Shown: positions 1 to 8,521 of the stretch, piece after piece
Numbering within the stretch: the first letter of the stretch is position 1
Layout: every line of letters begins with the position of its first letter
NCBI RefSeq assembly: GCF_012163155.1
Contig: NZ_JAAVUN010000006.1
Span: 56,735-111,310 of the forward strand
Direction of reading: 5' to 3'
Source: Kocuria subflava
Lineage (GTDB): Bacteria > Actinomycetota > Actinomycetes > Actinomycetales > Micrococcaceae
Length of the DNA: 54,576 nucleotides
The notes under the pieces: generated by a model
The model's database searches: none
What the model saw: only the letters and a program-made list of their open reading frames with translations
What the model was told of the DNA's origin: nothing
Position numbers and translations under genes: made by a program

Positions 1-70
1 GAGGCGGGGGCCCGCCCACACCCCCGGGGCCCCCACTGGGCCCGCGCCGCGGCGGGGGCCCCCTCCCGTA
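1..70. terminator. GC-rich inverted-repeat block downstream of gltA
   Basis: This stretch is almost pure G and C, with several GGGGGCCC / GGGCCCCC arms that can pair in more than one way. It lies just past the minus-strand stop of gltA, so it could act as the gltA terminator. The window edge cuts the context, no clear U-tract is visible, and the exact stem cannot be fixed. Confidence 0.35.
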
Positions 71-111
71 GGAAAGTCCCCCCCGGCGTCGTCGTCAGGA
101 ATCGAAGGAAA

Positions 112-1407
112 TCAGCGCTGCGGGTAGTCCCGCTCGCCCTCACCCACGTAAAGCTGACGCGGACGGCCGATCTTGGTCTCCGGGTCTTCGATCATCTCCC
201 GCCACTGGGCAATCCAGCCCGGCAGGCGGCCGATGGCAAACAACACGGTGAACATGCGCTCCGGGAAGCCCATGGCCTTGTAAATCAGACCCGTGTAGAA
301 GTCCACGTTGGGGTAGAGCTTGCGCTCCACAAAGTAGTCATCCGCCAGAGCCTTTTCTTCCAGCTTCATGGCGATGTCCAGCATCTCGTTGTTGCCGCCC
401 AGCTTCTCCAGGATGTCGTGGGCGTAACCCTTGATGATCTGAGCGCGGGGGTCGTAGCTCTTGTAGACGCGGTGGCCAAAGCCCATGAGCTTCACGCCGT
501 CTTCCTTGTTCTTGACCTTCTCCATAAACGTGTCCGGGTCCATGCCCTCGTTCTGGATCTGGCCCAACATCTTCAGAACGGCCTCGTTGGCGCCACCGTG
601 CAGCGGACCGTAGAGAGCGTTCACGCCGGCGGAGACGGAGGCGAAAATGTTGGCCTCGGAGGAGCCCACCAGCCGCACCGTGGAGGTGGAGCAGTTCTGC
701 TCGTGATCAGCGTGCAGCATCAGCAGAACGTCCAAGGCCTTGGCCATGTCCGGGTCCACCTCATAATTGGCGGCCGGCACGCCAAAGCACATGCGCAGGA
801 AGTTCTGCGCGTAGTTGAGGTCATTGTGCGGGTAGAGCATGGGCTCACCCACGGATTTCTTGTAGGCGTAGGCAGCCAGGGTGGGGACCTTGGCCAGCAG
901 ACGGATCGTGGAGATCTCGATCTGCTCGGGATCGTGAGGATCCAAGGAGTCCGCGTAGAACGTGGACAGAGCAGAGACCGCGGAGGAGAGCACCGGCATG
1001 GGGTGGGCAGAGCGCGGGAACCCGTTGAAGAACATCTTCAGGTCCTCATGCACCATGGTGTGCGTGGTGATGCGGTGCTCAAAGTCCTGGTACTGCTCCG
1101 GGGTGGGCAGCTCGCCGTAGATCAGCAGGTAGGCAACCTCAACAAAGTTGGACTTCTCCGCCAACTGCTCAATGGGGTAACCGCGGTAGCGCAGGATCCC
1201 GTTGGCGCCGTCAATGTAAGTGATGGCTGAACGAGCGTTGGCGGTGTTCACAAAGCCGGGGTCGTAGACCACGTTGCCGGTTTCCTTGAGCAAGGCGCTG
1301 ACGCCGTAGCCGTTGTTGCCTTCGGCGGCTTCCAGAACCGGCAGATCCAATGTGCCGTTCTCGTAGTTGAGCTGGACGTTCTTGGCGTCGGTAGCAGACT
1401 CGCTCAT
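112..1407 (-). CDS. gltA: Citrate synthase
   Basis: Type II citrate synthase of 431 residues, the usual length, condensing oxaloacetate and acetyl-CoA to citrate in the TCA cycle (cytosolic). Visible family residues are ADHEQN with H235, the GPLHGGANE motif with H270, GFGHRVYK with H312, and NVDF with D369; the last three match the classical catalytic His-His-Asp set. The ATG at 1407 has a strong GGAGG seven bases upstream. The gene follows dapC on the same strand after a 242-base gap that probably holds its own promoter and a short palindrome (1542-1555). It looks intact. Confidence 0.97.
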   Translation of the reverse strand: MSESATDAKNVQLNYENGTLDLPVLEAAEGNNGYGVSALLKETGNVVYDPGFVNTANARSAITYIDGANGILRYRGYPIEQLAEKSNFVEVAYLLIYGELPTPEQYQDFEHRITTHTMVHEDLKMFFNGFPRSAHPMPVLSSAVSALSTFYADSLDPHDPEQIEISTIRLLAKVPTLAAYAYKKSVGEPMLYPHNDLNYAQNFLRMCFGVPAANYEVDPDMAKALDVLLMLHADHEQNCSTSTVRLVGSSEANIFASVSAGVNALYGPLHGGANEAVLKMLGQIQNEGMDPDTFMEKVKNKEDGVKLMGFGHRVYKSYDPRAQIIKGYAHDILEKLGGNNEMLDIAMKLEEKALADDYFVERKLYPNVDFYTGLIYKAMGFPERMFTVLFAIGRLPGWIAQWREMIEDPETKIGRPRQLYVGEGERDYPQR

Positions 1408-1541
1408 GGATGTCCTCCGCGGTGGTATTCCGTGATCGTTGGCCCCTCAAGGCCTTCCGTAGGTCTCAGCTCACCCGCTCTGTGGGGCTGGGCGCTGAGG
1501 ATGCGAGCGGTGGCAGGTACAACGGTGTATCCACCCCGCGC

Positions 1542-1555
1542 GTGTCTCAAGACAC
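1542..1555. promoter_or_regulatory. Short perfect palindrome upstream of gltA
   Basis: GTGTCT-CA-AGACAC is a 6-2-6 perfect inverted repeat about 135 bases upstream of the gltA start, in the 242-base gap between gltA and dapC. Position and symmetry fit a transcription-factor site controlling citrate synthase. The binding protein cannot be named from sequence, and a 12-base match could be chance. Confidence 0.3.
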
Positions 1556-1649
1556 AGAAATCGCTGTGGTCCAACTTACTCGCATGATGGTTGAACAGGC
1601 CAATTTTCAGCGTTGCGCGTGACGTGCTAAGCGCACACGCCCCCTGGTC

Positions 1650-2804
1650 TCAGACTCCGCTGAGCCTGGTCACCGCGGCACTGATCCGTTCATCACTGCC
1701 GGTCAGGGACACCCGGACGTAGCCGGCACCGGCCTCTCCGTAGAACACGCCAGGGCCCACCACAATGCCCAGGTCCGCAAAACGCCCCACCGTGCTCCAG
1801 GTGTCTGCGTCGTTGTGGGGGCGGCTCCACAGGTACAAACCTGCCTCCGAGTGCTCCACCGTCAGACCAAAGGACTCCAAGGCAGGCAACAGCTGTTCCC
1901 GGCGTGCCCGGTAGAGGGCTTTCTGAGCGGCCACGTGGGCGTCATCGTCCAAGGCAGCCTTCATGGCAGCCTGGACCGGGGCGGGCACAATCATCCCGGC
2001 GTGCTTGCGTGAGTTGACCAGGTCTTTCATCAACGCGGGATCCCCCGCCAGGAAAGCTGCCCGGTAGCCTGCCAGGTTGGACTGCTTGGACAGGGAGTAA
2101 GCGCTCAACAACAAGGAGAGATCTCCCCCGCTGACAGCTGGATCCAGGACCGACGGCACCGCTGAACCACCGTGCGCCACGTCCCAGTCACCCCAGCCCA
2201 GTTCCGCATAGCACTCGTCAGAGGCCACCACCGCACCGATGGCACGAGCCTGGTCCACCAGCTTCTTCAGCGATTCGGGGCAGCGCACGATCCCGGTCGG
2301 GTTGCCTGGAGAGTTGACCCACACAAGGCGGACTCGGGCGCGAACGTCTTCGTCGAGCTCATCCAGGTCATCGGCGGCAACGTGCTCGGCACCGGCGATC
2401 TGGGCGCCGATGTCGTAGGTGGGGTAAGCCACCGTGGGGCGCACCACCACATCCCCGGCCCGCAGCCCCAACAGCAGCGGCAGCCAGGCCACCAGCTCCT
2501 TGGAACCCACCGTGGGCATGATCTGCTCAGGGTCCAGCCCGGGCACGCCGCGGCGTCGTCCAAACCAGGCGGCAATGGACTCCCGCAGCGCGCGGGTCCC
2601 GTGGGTGGTGGGGTAACCGGGGGCGTCCGCTGCCGCGGCCAGGGCATCCTGAACCACCAGGGGCGTGGGATCCACCGGGGTGCCGATGGACAGATCCACC
2701 ACACCGTCCGGGTGCTGCTGAGCCGCGGCCCGGTAAGGCGCCATGGCCTCCCACGGGTACTCGGGCAGGGACAAGCCGAAGCCGCGCGCCGAATCCGTCA
2801 CCAA
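1650..2804 (-). CDS. dapC: Succinyldiaminopimelate transaminase
   Basis: Fold-type I PLP aminotransferase of 384 residues that makes N-succinyl-LL-2,6-diaminopimelate in lysine and peptidoglycan-precursor synthesis. The sequence shows NSPGNPTG at 164-171, SDECY at 195-199, and the Schiff-base lysine K240 in SLSKQSN. The pairing with fdxA directly upstream (the fdxA stop at 2805 abuts this start) is typical of actinobacterial dapC. The first codon reads TTG at 2804 followed immediately by GTG at 2801; either could be used. No damage is seen. Confidence 0.93.
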   Translation of the reverse strand: MVTDSARGFGLSLPEYPWEAMAPYRAAAQQHPDGVVDLSIGTPVDPTPLVVQDALAAAADAPGYPTTHGTRALRESIAAWFGRRRGVPGLDPEQIMPTVGSKELVAWLPLLLGLRAGDVVVRPTVAYPTYDIGAQIAGAEHVAADDLDELDEDVRARVRLVWVNSPGNPTGIVRCPESLKKLVDQARAIGAVVASDECYAELGWGDWDVAHGGSAVPSVLDPAVSGGDLSLLLSAYSLSKQSNLAGYRAAFLAGDPALMKDLVNSRKHAGMIVPAPVQAAMKAALDDDAHVAAQKALYRARREQLLPALESFGLTVEHSEAGLYLWSRPHNDADTWSTVGRFADLGIVVGPGVFYGEAGAGYVRVSLTGSDERISAAVTRLSGV

Positions 2805-3128
2805 TCAATCCTGGTTCTGCGGGGGCAGGGCAGCAATACCCGGGTGGTCCTTGCCGGTGTTGCCGAGCTTGGCGGCACCACCGGGGGAACCCAGGTCATC
2901 AAAGAACTCGACGTTGTACTTGTAGTACTCGGCCCACTCGTCCGGGGTGTCGTCCTCGTAGTAAATGGCCTCCACCGGGCACACGGGCTCGCACGCACCG
3001 CAGTCCACGCACTCGTCAGGGTGGATGTAGAGGGAGCGCTCACCCTCGTAAATGCAGTCGACGGGGCACTCTTCCACACAAGCCTTGTCCTTGACGTCAA
3101 CACAAGGCTGGGCGATCACGTAGGTCAT
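2805..3128 (-). CDS. fdxA: 7Fe-type ferredoxin
   Basis: Ferredoxin of 107 residues, a small cytosolic electron carrier. Cysteines at 9, 17, 21, 25 and at 40, 43, 46, 50 form the C-x7-C-x3-CP and CxxCxxCxxxCP signatures of FdxA proteins carrying one 3Fe-4S and one 4Fe-4S cluster. It starts with ATG at 3128, runs directly into dapC, and is divergent from the small gene at 3239. The C-terminal tail after about residue 60 is acidic then glycine/proline-rich, as in actinobacterial FdxA. Confidence 0.95.
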   Translation of the reverse strand: MTYVIAQPCVDVKDKACVEECPVDCIYEGERSLYIHPDECVDCGACEPVCPVEAIYYEDDTPDEWAEYYKYNVEFFDDLGSPGGAAKLGNTGKDHPGIAALPPQNQD

Positions 3129-3238
3129 GGAACTCAGTGGTCCTTTCTCACAATCGGGTTGGCATCCATCCTAAGGCGTCACCGCCCGCGCCCAAGTTCG
3201 GGCGTCATGAGCGCAACACTGCACGCTACGGTGGGCTG

Positions 3239-3640
3239 GTGACTTCCTCCCAGTCCCCCGTGGAACTGCTCCGCTCGCTTTCGCCCGGAACACGGGTGAC
3301 CGTGCGATGGGCCCTACCGGCCGGGGATGCCTCCGGTAAGCGATACACCGATTCCATCGGCACCGTCGTGGGTCCGGGCCCGTCTTCGAGCCTCCTCCCC
3401 GACGACGACGCCTACCATGACCCCGGTCAAGATGGATCCCGTCCGGCGCAGAACAGCGCTCTTCCGGAGGGGAAGGGCGTGGATGCCACCGGTGGCGCCG
3501 ATGCCGCTGAAGGTTCCGATGCCGCGGCGGGCGTTCTGATCCTGGAGACCCGCCGGGGCCGGGTGGAGATCCCCTGGGAGGCCGTCCGCCTGGCCAAGGC
3601 CGTTCCTCCCCCGCCGCCCAGGCGCGCCCCGCAAGCCTGA
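3239..3640 (+). CDS. Small orphan domain protein (N-terminal domain of GNAT-like proteins)
   Basis: A protein of about 133 residues starting at GTG 3239 (MTSSQSPVELL). It opens with a pattern PGTRVTVRW and closes with a strand pair plus VEIPWEAVRLAKAVPPPPP. From memory, this resembles the N-terminal domain that precedes a GNAT acetyltransferase domain in actinobacterial proteins found beside dapC/fdxA; here the protein stops straight after that domain. The middle (about residues 55-95) is low-complexity, rich in D, G and A. Function unknown. It is divergent from fdxA across a 110-base promoter region. The start is uncertain because no strong ribosome site is seen. Confidence 0.6.
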   Translation: MTSSQSPVELLRSLSPGTRVTVRWALPAGDASGKRYTDSIGTVVGPGPSSSLLPDDDAYHDPGQDGSRPAQNSALPEGKGVDATGGADAAEGSDAAAGVLILETRRGRVEIPWEAVRLAKAVPPPPPRRAPQA

Positions 3641-3698
3641 CCGCGAGCGAGCCGATGATCCGCTGAGCGCCGGCACCCTCCCACCTTCCCCTTCACCC

Positions 3699-3759
3699 GC
3701 CGAGTAGGCCGTTTGATCGATGCTGACTGGGTCAGGGGCGATCAAACAGCCAACTCGGC
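3699..3759. repeat. Intergenic palindrome, family A copy 1
   Basis: Left arm 3699-3719 (begins GCCGAGTAGGCC, ends TTTGATCG) pairs with right arm 3739-3759 (CGATCAAAC to ACTCGGC) with two mismatches in 21 pairs and a 19-base loop. The loop holds GACTGGGTCAGGGG, related to the inner stem of copy 2 at 4011-4059. It lies in the convergent gap between the genes ending at 3640 and 4129. Confidence 0.7.
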
Positions 3760-3771
3760 ATGGAGGCTGGG

Positions 3772-3901
3772 CCGAGCAGTCAGTTCTGCCGCTCATCTGA
3801 CGCCCTGAACCGCCGAGCAGTGAGTTGTGCCGCCCGTCAGCGCTGATGGGCGGCACAACTCGACGCTCGACCAGCACCACCGGAGCAACTCACTGTTCGA
3901 G
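3772..3901. repeat. Intergenic palindrome cluster, family B copy 1
   Basis: A near-perfect 40-base palindrome at 3822-3861 (GAGTTGTGCCGCCC arms around TCAGCGCTGA) has no loop and one mismatched pair. The left arm is partly repeated upstream: 3772-3792 and 3813-3833 are imperfect direct repeats beginning CCGAGCAGT. Bases 3881-3901 look like a further degenerate right arm. The core matches the palindrome at 24621-24680. No protein-coding potential is seen in this 488-base gap (3641-4128). Confidence 0.65.
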
Positions 3902-4010
3902 ACGCACTGGACCGGCGACCTCCTCAAGACACAGAACCCAGTGAGCATGGTGGTCGTGAACCGGTGGGTCCTGGAAACCATGCGGTCCGAGTTCGCCTTC
4001 CACACACGAA

Positions 4011-4059
4011 TAGGCCTTTTGATCGCCCCTGAGTGGGTCAGGGGCGATCAAAAGGCCTA
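4011..4059. terminator. Perfect 22-bp hairpin, family A copy 2
   Basis: Arms 4011-4032 (TAGGCCTTTTGATCGCCC to CTGA) and 4038-4059 are exact reverse complements around the loop GTGGG. It sits 70 bases past the mshB stop, so it can end mshB transcription. The A/T run is inside the stem rather than after it, which is unlike an ordinary intrinsic terminator. It shares sequence with the palindrome at 3699-3759. Confidence 0.6.
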
Positions 4060-4128
4060 CTCGGCGGGGCGGGGTGGGAAGGGTGGGGTGGGGAGGGAAG
4101 GGCGGGGTGGTGTGAATGTGGGGTGGGG

Positions 4129-5625
4129 TCAGGCGGCTACGGTCCGACGGCGCTTGCGCCACCAGCGGCCCACGACCACCACCGAGAACAGGGTGGCCAG
4201 CAGAATGCCACCGAACCAGGCCAGGCCCACCCGACCGATGGCCGAATCGAAACCCAGCACGATCAGCGGGGAATCCGGGCGCAGGAACGCCAAGGCAAAA
4301 GCCACCGCGTAAGCCACCACGCCTGGGACGGCAGCAGCCCAGATCCGCCTGGTGGTGGCGCCGGTCCACACGGACACACTGACCACCAGAGCCAAGGCCA
4401 ACAACACTCCCCACGGCAAGGCCAGACCGCCCAGGCGCAGGATGTTCCCGTGGACACCTGTTCCCAGGATTCCGGCCAACAACCCGCACACACCCGCCAC
4501 GGTGAGGGTCACCGGGATGGAGGCCTGCTCCAAAGGATCGCGGCCCTGCCGGGAAGCATGAGGATCATCAGCAGCCGTTGAACCCGCACCAGCAACTCCG
4601 GCAACACCGGCGTCCGCCACACCAGCACCAGCACCAGACCAATATTCGGTGACCGCCGACAGCTCCGTTCCACCCACCATGCGGAAGGTCTCCACTCCAC
4701 TGATCTTCTGCACCACCCCGTTGGAGAACGCAAAACTCAGCTCAGTGGGATCAGAGGGCAGGGTCACCTGGGTGGCATGGGCCTCCAACGCGGCACGCTT
4801 GGCGCCCAGATCCGCCGGATCAGCTCGAACCACGGCCTGCGGTCGTGCATCAGAGGCAACGAACTCCCCCTCGATTGCCCACACCATCGGCACATTCCAC
4901 CCGCCACCTTGGGATCCGGCGCTGGATGCCAGCTCCACGGCCCGCATCGTGGCCTGCGCGGTGCGGATGTGGTCAGGGTGGCCGTAGCCGCCGTCGTCGT
5001 CGTAGGAGATCACGGCCAGGGGGCGCACGGTGCGGATGGCCGCGGCAATGTGGGCTGACACCTCCTCCACGGGAGCGGCGGTCAAGGCTGCCGGCGAGAC
5101 GTCAGCGGCAGCGGTGGCTCGCCCATCCGCACCCCAGGCCATCCCGGAATCCAGATACCGATCCCGCCCGTGGGACAGCCCCACGGAAGGATCAACAGCC
5201 GGATTCTGCCCAGCAAACATCTGCGAGCGCACGCCCAGAGCCGCACACGCCGCGTGCAACTCGCCCACGCGGTAGTCGCCCAGGGCGGTGCCGTCATCGG
5301 TGCACCCGGGCTGCCCCACCTCCAGGTGACGCAGGTCCGCGGGAATGACCTCTCCGCGCTCGCCACGGGTCATGGTCAGCAGCGTGACCTCAGCCCCGGC
5401 GCGCGCCAGGTGAGCCATGGAGGCCCCGGTGACCACGGTTTCGTCGTCCGGGTGGGCGTGAACATAAAGCACCCGCGCCCCCACCGGGGAGACACCGGCC
5501 GGCAGAACGGAGGTCAGCGCATGCGGCAACACCGCCGCACCCTGTTGGGGGTACGACGGCGTTGCGTCAGTCGTGCGGTCAGGCTCAGGCACGTGCCCGC
5601 TGACGAGCAGCACGCACACGCTCAT
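4129..5625 (-). CDS. mshB: Mycothiol deacetylase MshB fused to a C-terminal membrane domain
   Basis: Zinc-dependent deacetylase acting on 1D-myo-inositol 2-acetamido-2-deoxy-glucopyranoside, the second step of mycothiol synthesis. The zinc/catalytic motif HAHPDDE is at residues 56-62, followed by GERGEV, LGDYRVGEL and the second metal motif GYGHPDH. MshB is usually about 300 residues; this protein has 498. From about residue 370 it continues into roughly four hydrophobic helices ending in WWRKRRR. That tail resembles the separate membrane protein (DUF6113 type, from memory) often encoded next to mshB, so this looks like a gene fusion. The ATG at 5625 overlaps the end of typA by 41 bases; GTG at codon 32 is an alternative start. 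The catalytic domain is confidently assigned; the DUF name is not. Confidence 0.85.
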   Translation of the reverse strand: MSVCVLLVSGHVPEPDRTTDATPSYPQQGAAVLPHALTSVLPAGVSPVGARVLYVHAHPDDETVVTGASMAHLARAGAEVTLLTMTRGERGEVIPADLRHLEVGQPGCTDDGTALGDYRVGELHAACAALGVRSQMFAGQNPAVDPSVGLSHGRDRYLDSGMAWGADGRATAAADVSPAALTAAPVEEVSAHIAAAIRTVRPLAVISYDDDGGYGHPDHIRTAQATMRAVELASSAGSQGGGWNVPMVWAIEGEFVASDARPQAVVRADPADLGAKRAALEAHATQVTLPSDPTELSFAFSNGVVQKISGVETFRMVGGTELSAVTEYWSGAGAGVADAGVAGVAGAGSTAADDPHASRQGRDPLEQASIPVTLTVAGVCGLLAGILGTGVHGNILRLGGLALPWGVLLALALVVSVSVWTGATTRRIWAAAVPGVVAYAVAFALAFLRPDSPLIVLGFDSAIGRVGLAWFGGILLATLFSVVVVGRWWRKRRRTVAA

Positions 5626-7486
5626 TGACGTCCAGGATCACCTTGCGGATGCGGATGGCCTCCGGGGTGACCTCCACGCATTCGTCCTCACGGGCGAACT
5701 CCAAGGACTCCTCCAAGGTGAGGATCTTGGGCGGGGTGAGGTTTTCAAAGTTGTCCGCGGTGGAGGAGCGCATGTTGGTGAGCTTCTTCTCCTTGGTGAT
5801 GTTCACGTCCATGTCATCGGCACGCGCGTTCTCACCCACGATCATGCCTTCGTAAACCTCCTGCGTGGGCTTCACAAAGATGGTGCCGCGTTCCTGCAGG
5901 TTGATCATGGCGAACGGGGTGGCCACACCGGCACGGTCTGCCACCAGGGAACCGTTGGTGCGGTACTCGATCTCCCCGGCCCAGGGCTCGTAGCCGTCTG
6001 AGTAGGAGGAGGCGATGCCGGCACCGCGGGTTTCGGTCAGGAACCGGGTACGGAAACCGATCAGACCGCGGGAGGGAACCTTGAACTCCATGCGCACCCA
6101 GCCGGTGCCGTGGTTGGTCATGCCTTCCATGCGGCCCTTGCGAGCAGCCATGAGCTGTGTGATGGCGCCCAGGAACTCCTCCGGGGTGTCAATGGTCATG
6201 TGCTCCATGGGCTCATGGACCTTGCCGTCGACCTCCTTGGTCACAACCTGCGGCTTGCCGGCGGTGATCTCAAAGCCTTCGCGGCGCATCTGCTCCACCA
6301 GGATGGCCAGGGCCAACTCGCCACGGCCCTGGACCTCCCAGGCGTCCGGACGCTGAGTGGGCAGCACGCGCAGGGACACGTTGCCGATCAGTTCCTTGTC
6401 CAGGCGGTCCTTGACCTGACGGGCCGTGACCTTGGCGCCCTTGACGCGGCCGGCCAGCGGGGAGGTGTTGATGCCGATGGTCATGGAGATCGCGGGATCA
6501 TCCACGTGGATCAGCGGCAGCGGGGCCGGGTTCTCCGGGTCGGTCAGGGTCTCACCGATGGTGATGTTTTCGATGCCTGCAACAGCCACGATTTCACCGG
6601 GGCCGGCGGATTCAGCGGGTTCGCGCTCCAGGCCCTTGGTGGCCAGCAGCTCGGAGATGCGTACGTTCTTCAGCTCGCCGTTGGAGCGGGCCCAGGCCAC
6701 GGTCTGGCCCTTCTTCAGGGTGCCGTTGAAGATACGCAGCAGCGCCAGACGGCCCAGGAACGGGGAGGCGTCCAGGTTGGTCACATGCGCCTGGAGCACG
6801 CCTTCGTCGTCGTAGGACGGGGCGGGGATGTGATCGATGATGGTCTTGAACAGGGGCTCAAGGTCCTCGTTCTCCGGCAGGTTGCCATCCCCCGGGTTCT
6901 CCACGGAGGCCCGGCCGGCCTTGCCGGAGGCGTAGACCACGGGGACGTCCAGCACGGCGTCCAGGTCCATCTCCGGGTAGTCCTCGGCAATGTCCGAGGC
7001 CAGGCCCAACAACAGGTCCATGGACTCGCCCACGACCTCCTCGGAACGGGCATCCGGACGGTCGATCTTGTTGACCACCAGAATCACGGGCAGCTTGGCT
7101 TCCAGGGCCTTGCGCAGCACGAAGCGGGTCTGGGGCAGCGGACCCTCAGAGGCGTCGACCAGCAGCACCACACCGTCCACCATGGACAGACCGCGCTCCA
7201 CCTCGCCACCGAAGTCGGCGTGACCCGGGGTGTCGATCACGTTGATGGTGATCTTCTCCCCCTTGGCGGAGGGGCCGTCGTAGAACACGGTGGTGTTCTT
7301 GGCCAGGATGGTGATGCCCTTTTCCTTCTCCAGGTCACCGGAGTCCATCACGCGTTCTTCCACTTCACCGTGAGCGGCAAAGGCGTGGGTCTGCTGAAGC
7401 ATGGCATCCACAATGGTGGTCTTGCCGTGGTCCACGTGGGCCACGATTGCCACATTGCGGAGGTCGGTTCGCTGGACAGTGCTCAT
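5585..7486 (-). CDS. typA: Translational GTPase TypA/BipA
   Basis: Ribosome-associated GTPase of 633 residues, full length for the family. G1 is AHVDHGKTT at 16-24, followed by the EKGITI switch region, [11 protein letters not shown] (G3) and NKIDRPDA (G4). Then come the EF-Tu-like domain II, two EF-G-like domains and the C-terminal domain found only in TypA. It supports ribosome assembly and stress adaptation. Its 3' end overlaps the mshB start, a common actinobacterial neighbourhood. The ATG at 7486 has only a weak purine-rich leader upstream. Confidence 0.96.
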   Translation of the reverse strand: MSTVQRTDLRNVAIVAHVDHGKTTIVDAMLQQTHAFAAHGEVEERVMDSGDLEKEKGITILAKNTTVFYDGPSAKGEKITINVIDTPGHADFGGEVERGLSMVDGVVLLVDASEGPLPQTRFVLRKALEAKLPVILVVNKIDRPDARSEEVVGESMDLLLGLASDIAEDYPEMDLDAVLDVPVVYASGKAGRASVENPGDGNLPENEDLEPLFKTIIDHIPAPSYDDEGVLQAHVTNLDASPFLGRLALLRIFNGTLKKGQTVAWARSNGELKNVRISELLATKGLEREPAESAGPGEIVAVAGIENITIGETLTDPENPAPLPLIHVDDPAISMTIGINTSPLAGRVKGAKVTARQVKDRLDKELIGNVSLRVLPTQRPDAWEVQGRGELALAILVEQMRREGFEITAGKPQVVTKEVDGKVHEPMEHMTIDTPEEFLGAITQLMAARKGRMEGMTNHGTGWVRMEFKVPSRGLIGFRTRFLTETRGAGIASSYSDGYEPWAGEIEYRTNGSLVADRAGVATPFAMINLQERGTIFVKPTQEVYEGMIVGENARADDMDVNITKEKKLTNMRSSTADNFENLTPPKILTLEESLEFAREDECVEVTPEAIRIRKVILDVNERVRAARQRARA

Positions 7487-7675
7487 ACGCTTAAGGGGTC
7501 TCTCTCTGCGAGATCAAGTGATACGAGATCAAAAATCAGGTGGGGCTGCGGCTGGGCAGCCTGCGGAAGTCTACCCCGCAGACCGTGATTTCAGGCCGGA
7601 TCATCAGGAATGTGAGACGGAGTACGGTGGGGTCGGCTCCATCTCACCCACCGTGTTGTGCACACCGAGGTTCCC

Positions 7676-8434
7676 ATGCTCTCCGATCTCTCCCTGACCG
7701 CCGCTGTCCTTGCGGCCGGCGCGATTCTGATCGGCTCCACGTTGCAGCGCCTCTCCGGAACCGGTGTGGGTCTGGTGGTCACCCCCGTGCTTTCCCTGAT
7801 CTTGGGGCCCGTTGCCGGGGTGCTCATGACCAATGCGACGACGACGGTCTCCGGGTTCACCATCATGCTCTCCGTGCGCAACAGGATTCAGTGGCGCAAG
7901 GCAGCGGTCATCATTGCCACGGCCCTGCCCGGAGCCGTGGTGGGGGCGCTGCTGGTGTTGATGATCCCCGCCGCCTGGTTGCAGATCATCATCGGTTCCC
8001 TGGTGCTGTTGGCCTTGATCCTGACGGTCAGCACCCCACGACTTCCCCGTGCAGCAGACCGCACCACGCTGCCGCTGGCCGGCCTGGTGGGTGGGGTGCT
8101 CAACACCGCAGCAGGTGTGGCGGCACCGGCCATGGTGATTGCAGCCCGCCTGACACGGTGGGACCAGAGGGCCTTCGGCGCGACGTTGCAGCCGATCTTC
8201 ATGTTCATGGGTTTGTTCTCGGTGATCACCAAGTCCGTGATGGGCGCCGGAGTCGTTGACCTGCCGCCGTGGTGGGTGCTGCCGGTCGTCGTCGCTCTGG
8301 TGTTGGCCGGGGTGGGGATCGGCACCGCTTTGGAGACCAAGGTGCCCCCGTTGAGGGCGCGCACCCTGGCTCTGATCATTGCCGGGGCCGGTGGTGTGGC
8401 CGCCGTGGTCAAGGGGATCATGACCCTGGTGTGA
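7676..8434 (+). CDS. TSUP/TauE-SafE family membrane transporter
   Basis: Integral membrane protein of 252 residues with about eight hydrophobic segments and the internal pseudo-repeat of the sulfite exporter TauE/SafE family. The LxRLSGTGVGLVVTPVLSL segment near the N-terminus and GLVGGVLNTAAGVAAP in the middle are family-like glycine-rich re-entrant motifs. The family exports small sulfur- or carbon-containing anions; the substrate here is unknown. ATG 7676 is chosen because GAGG lies six bases upstream; an upstream ATG at 7658 lacks this. It is divergent from typA. Confidence 0.85.
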   Translation: MLSDLSLTAAVLAAGAILIGSTLQRLSGTGVGLVVTPVLSLILGPVAGVLMTNATTTVSGFTIMLSVRNRIQWRKAAVIIATALPGAVVGALLVLMIPAAWLQIIIGSLVLLALILTVSTPRLPRAADRTTLPLAGLVGGVLNTAAGVAAPAMVIAARLTRWDQRAFGATLQPIFMFMGLFSVITKSVMGAGVVDLPPWWVLPVVVALVLAGVGIGTALETKVPPLRARTLALIIAGAGGVAAVVKGIMTLV

Positions 8435-8521
8435 GCGTCATACCCGGGGATGACTGCGGGACATGCATACATGGGCCTGTCGTCGGATGATCTCAAGCCC
8501 CGGTGAGAGCAAGCTTGGAGT

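Noticed and set aside
6110-7588. A 492-codon open frame on the plus strand opposite typA
   Set aside because: It is antisense to a well-conserved GTPase and has the His/Gln/Gly-rich composition expected from reverse-reading GC-rich codons; no family motif is visible.
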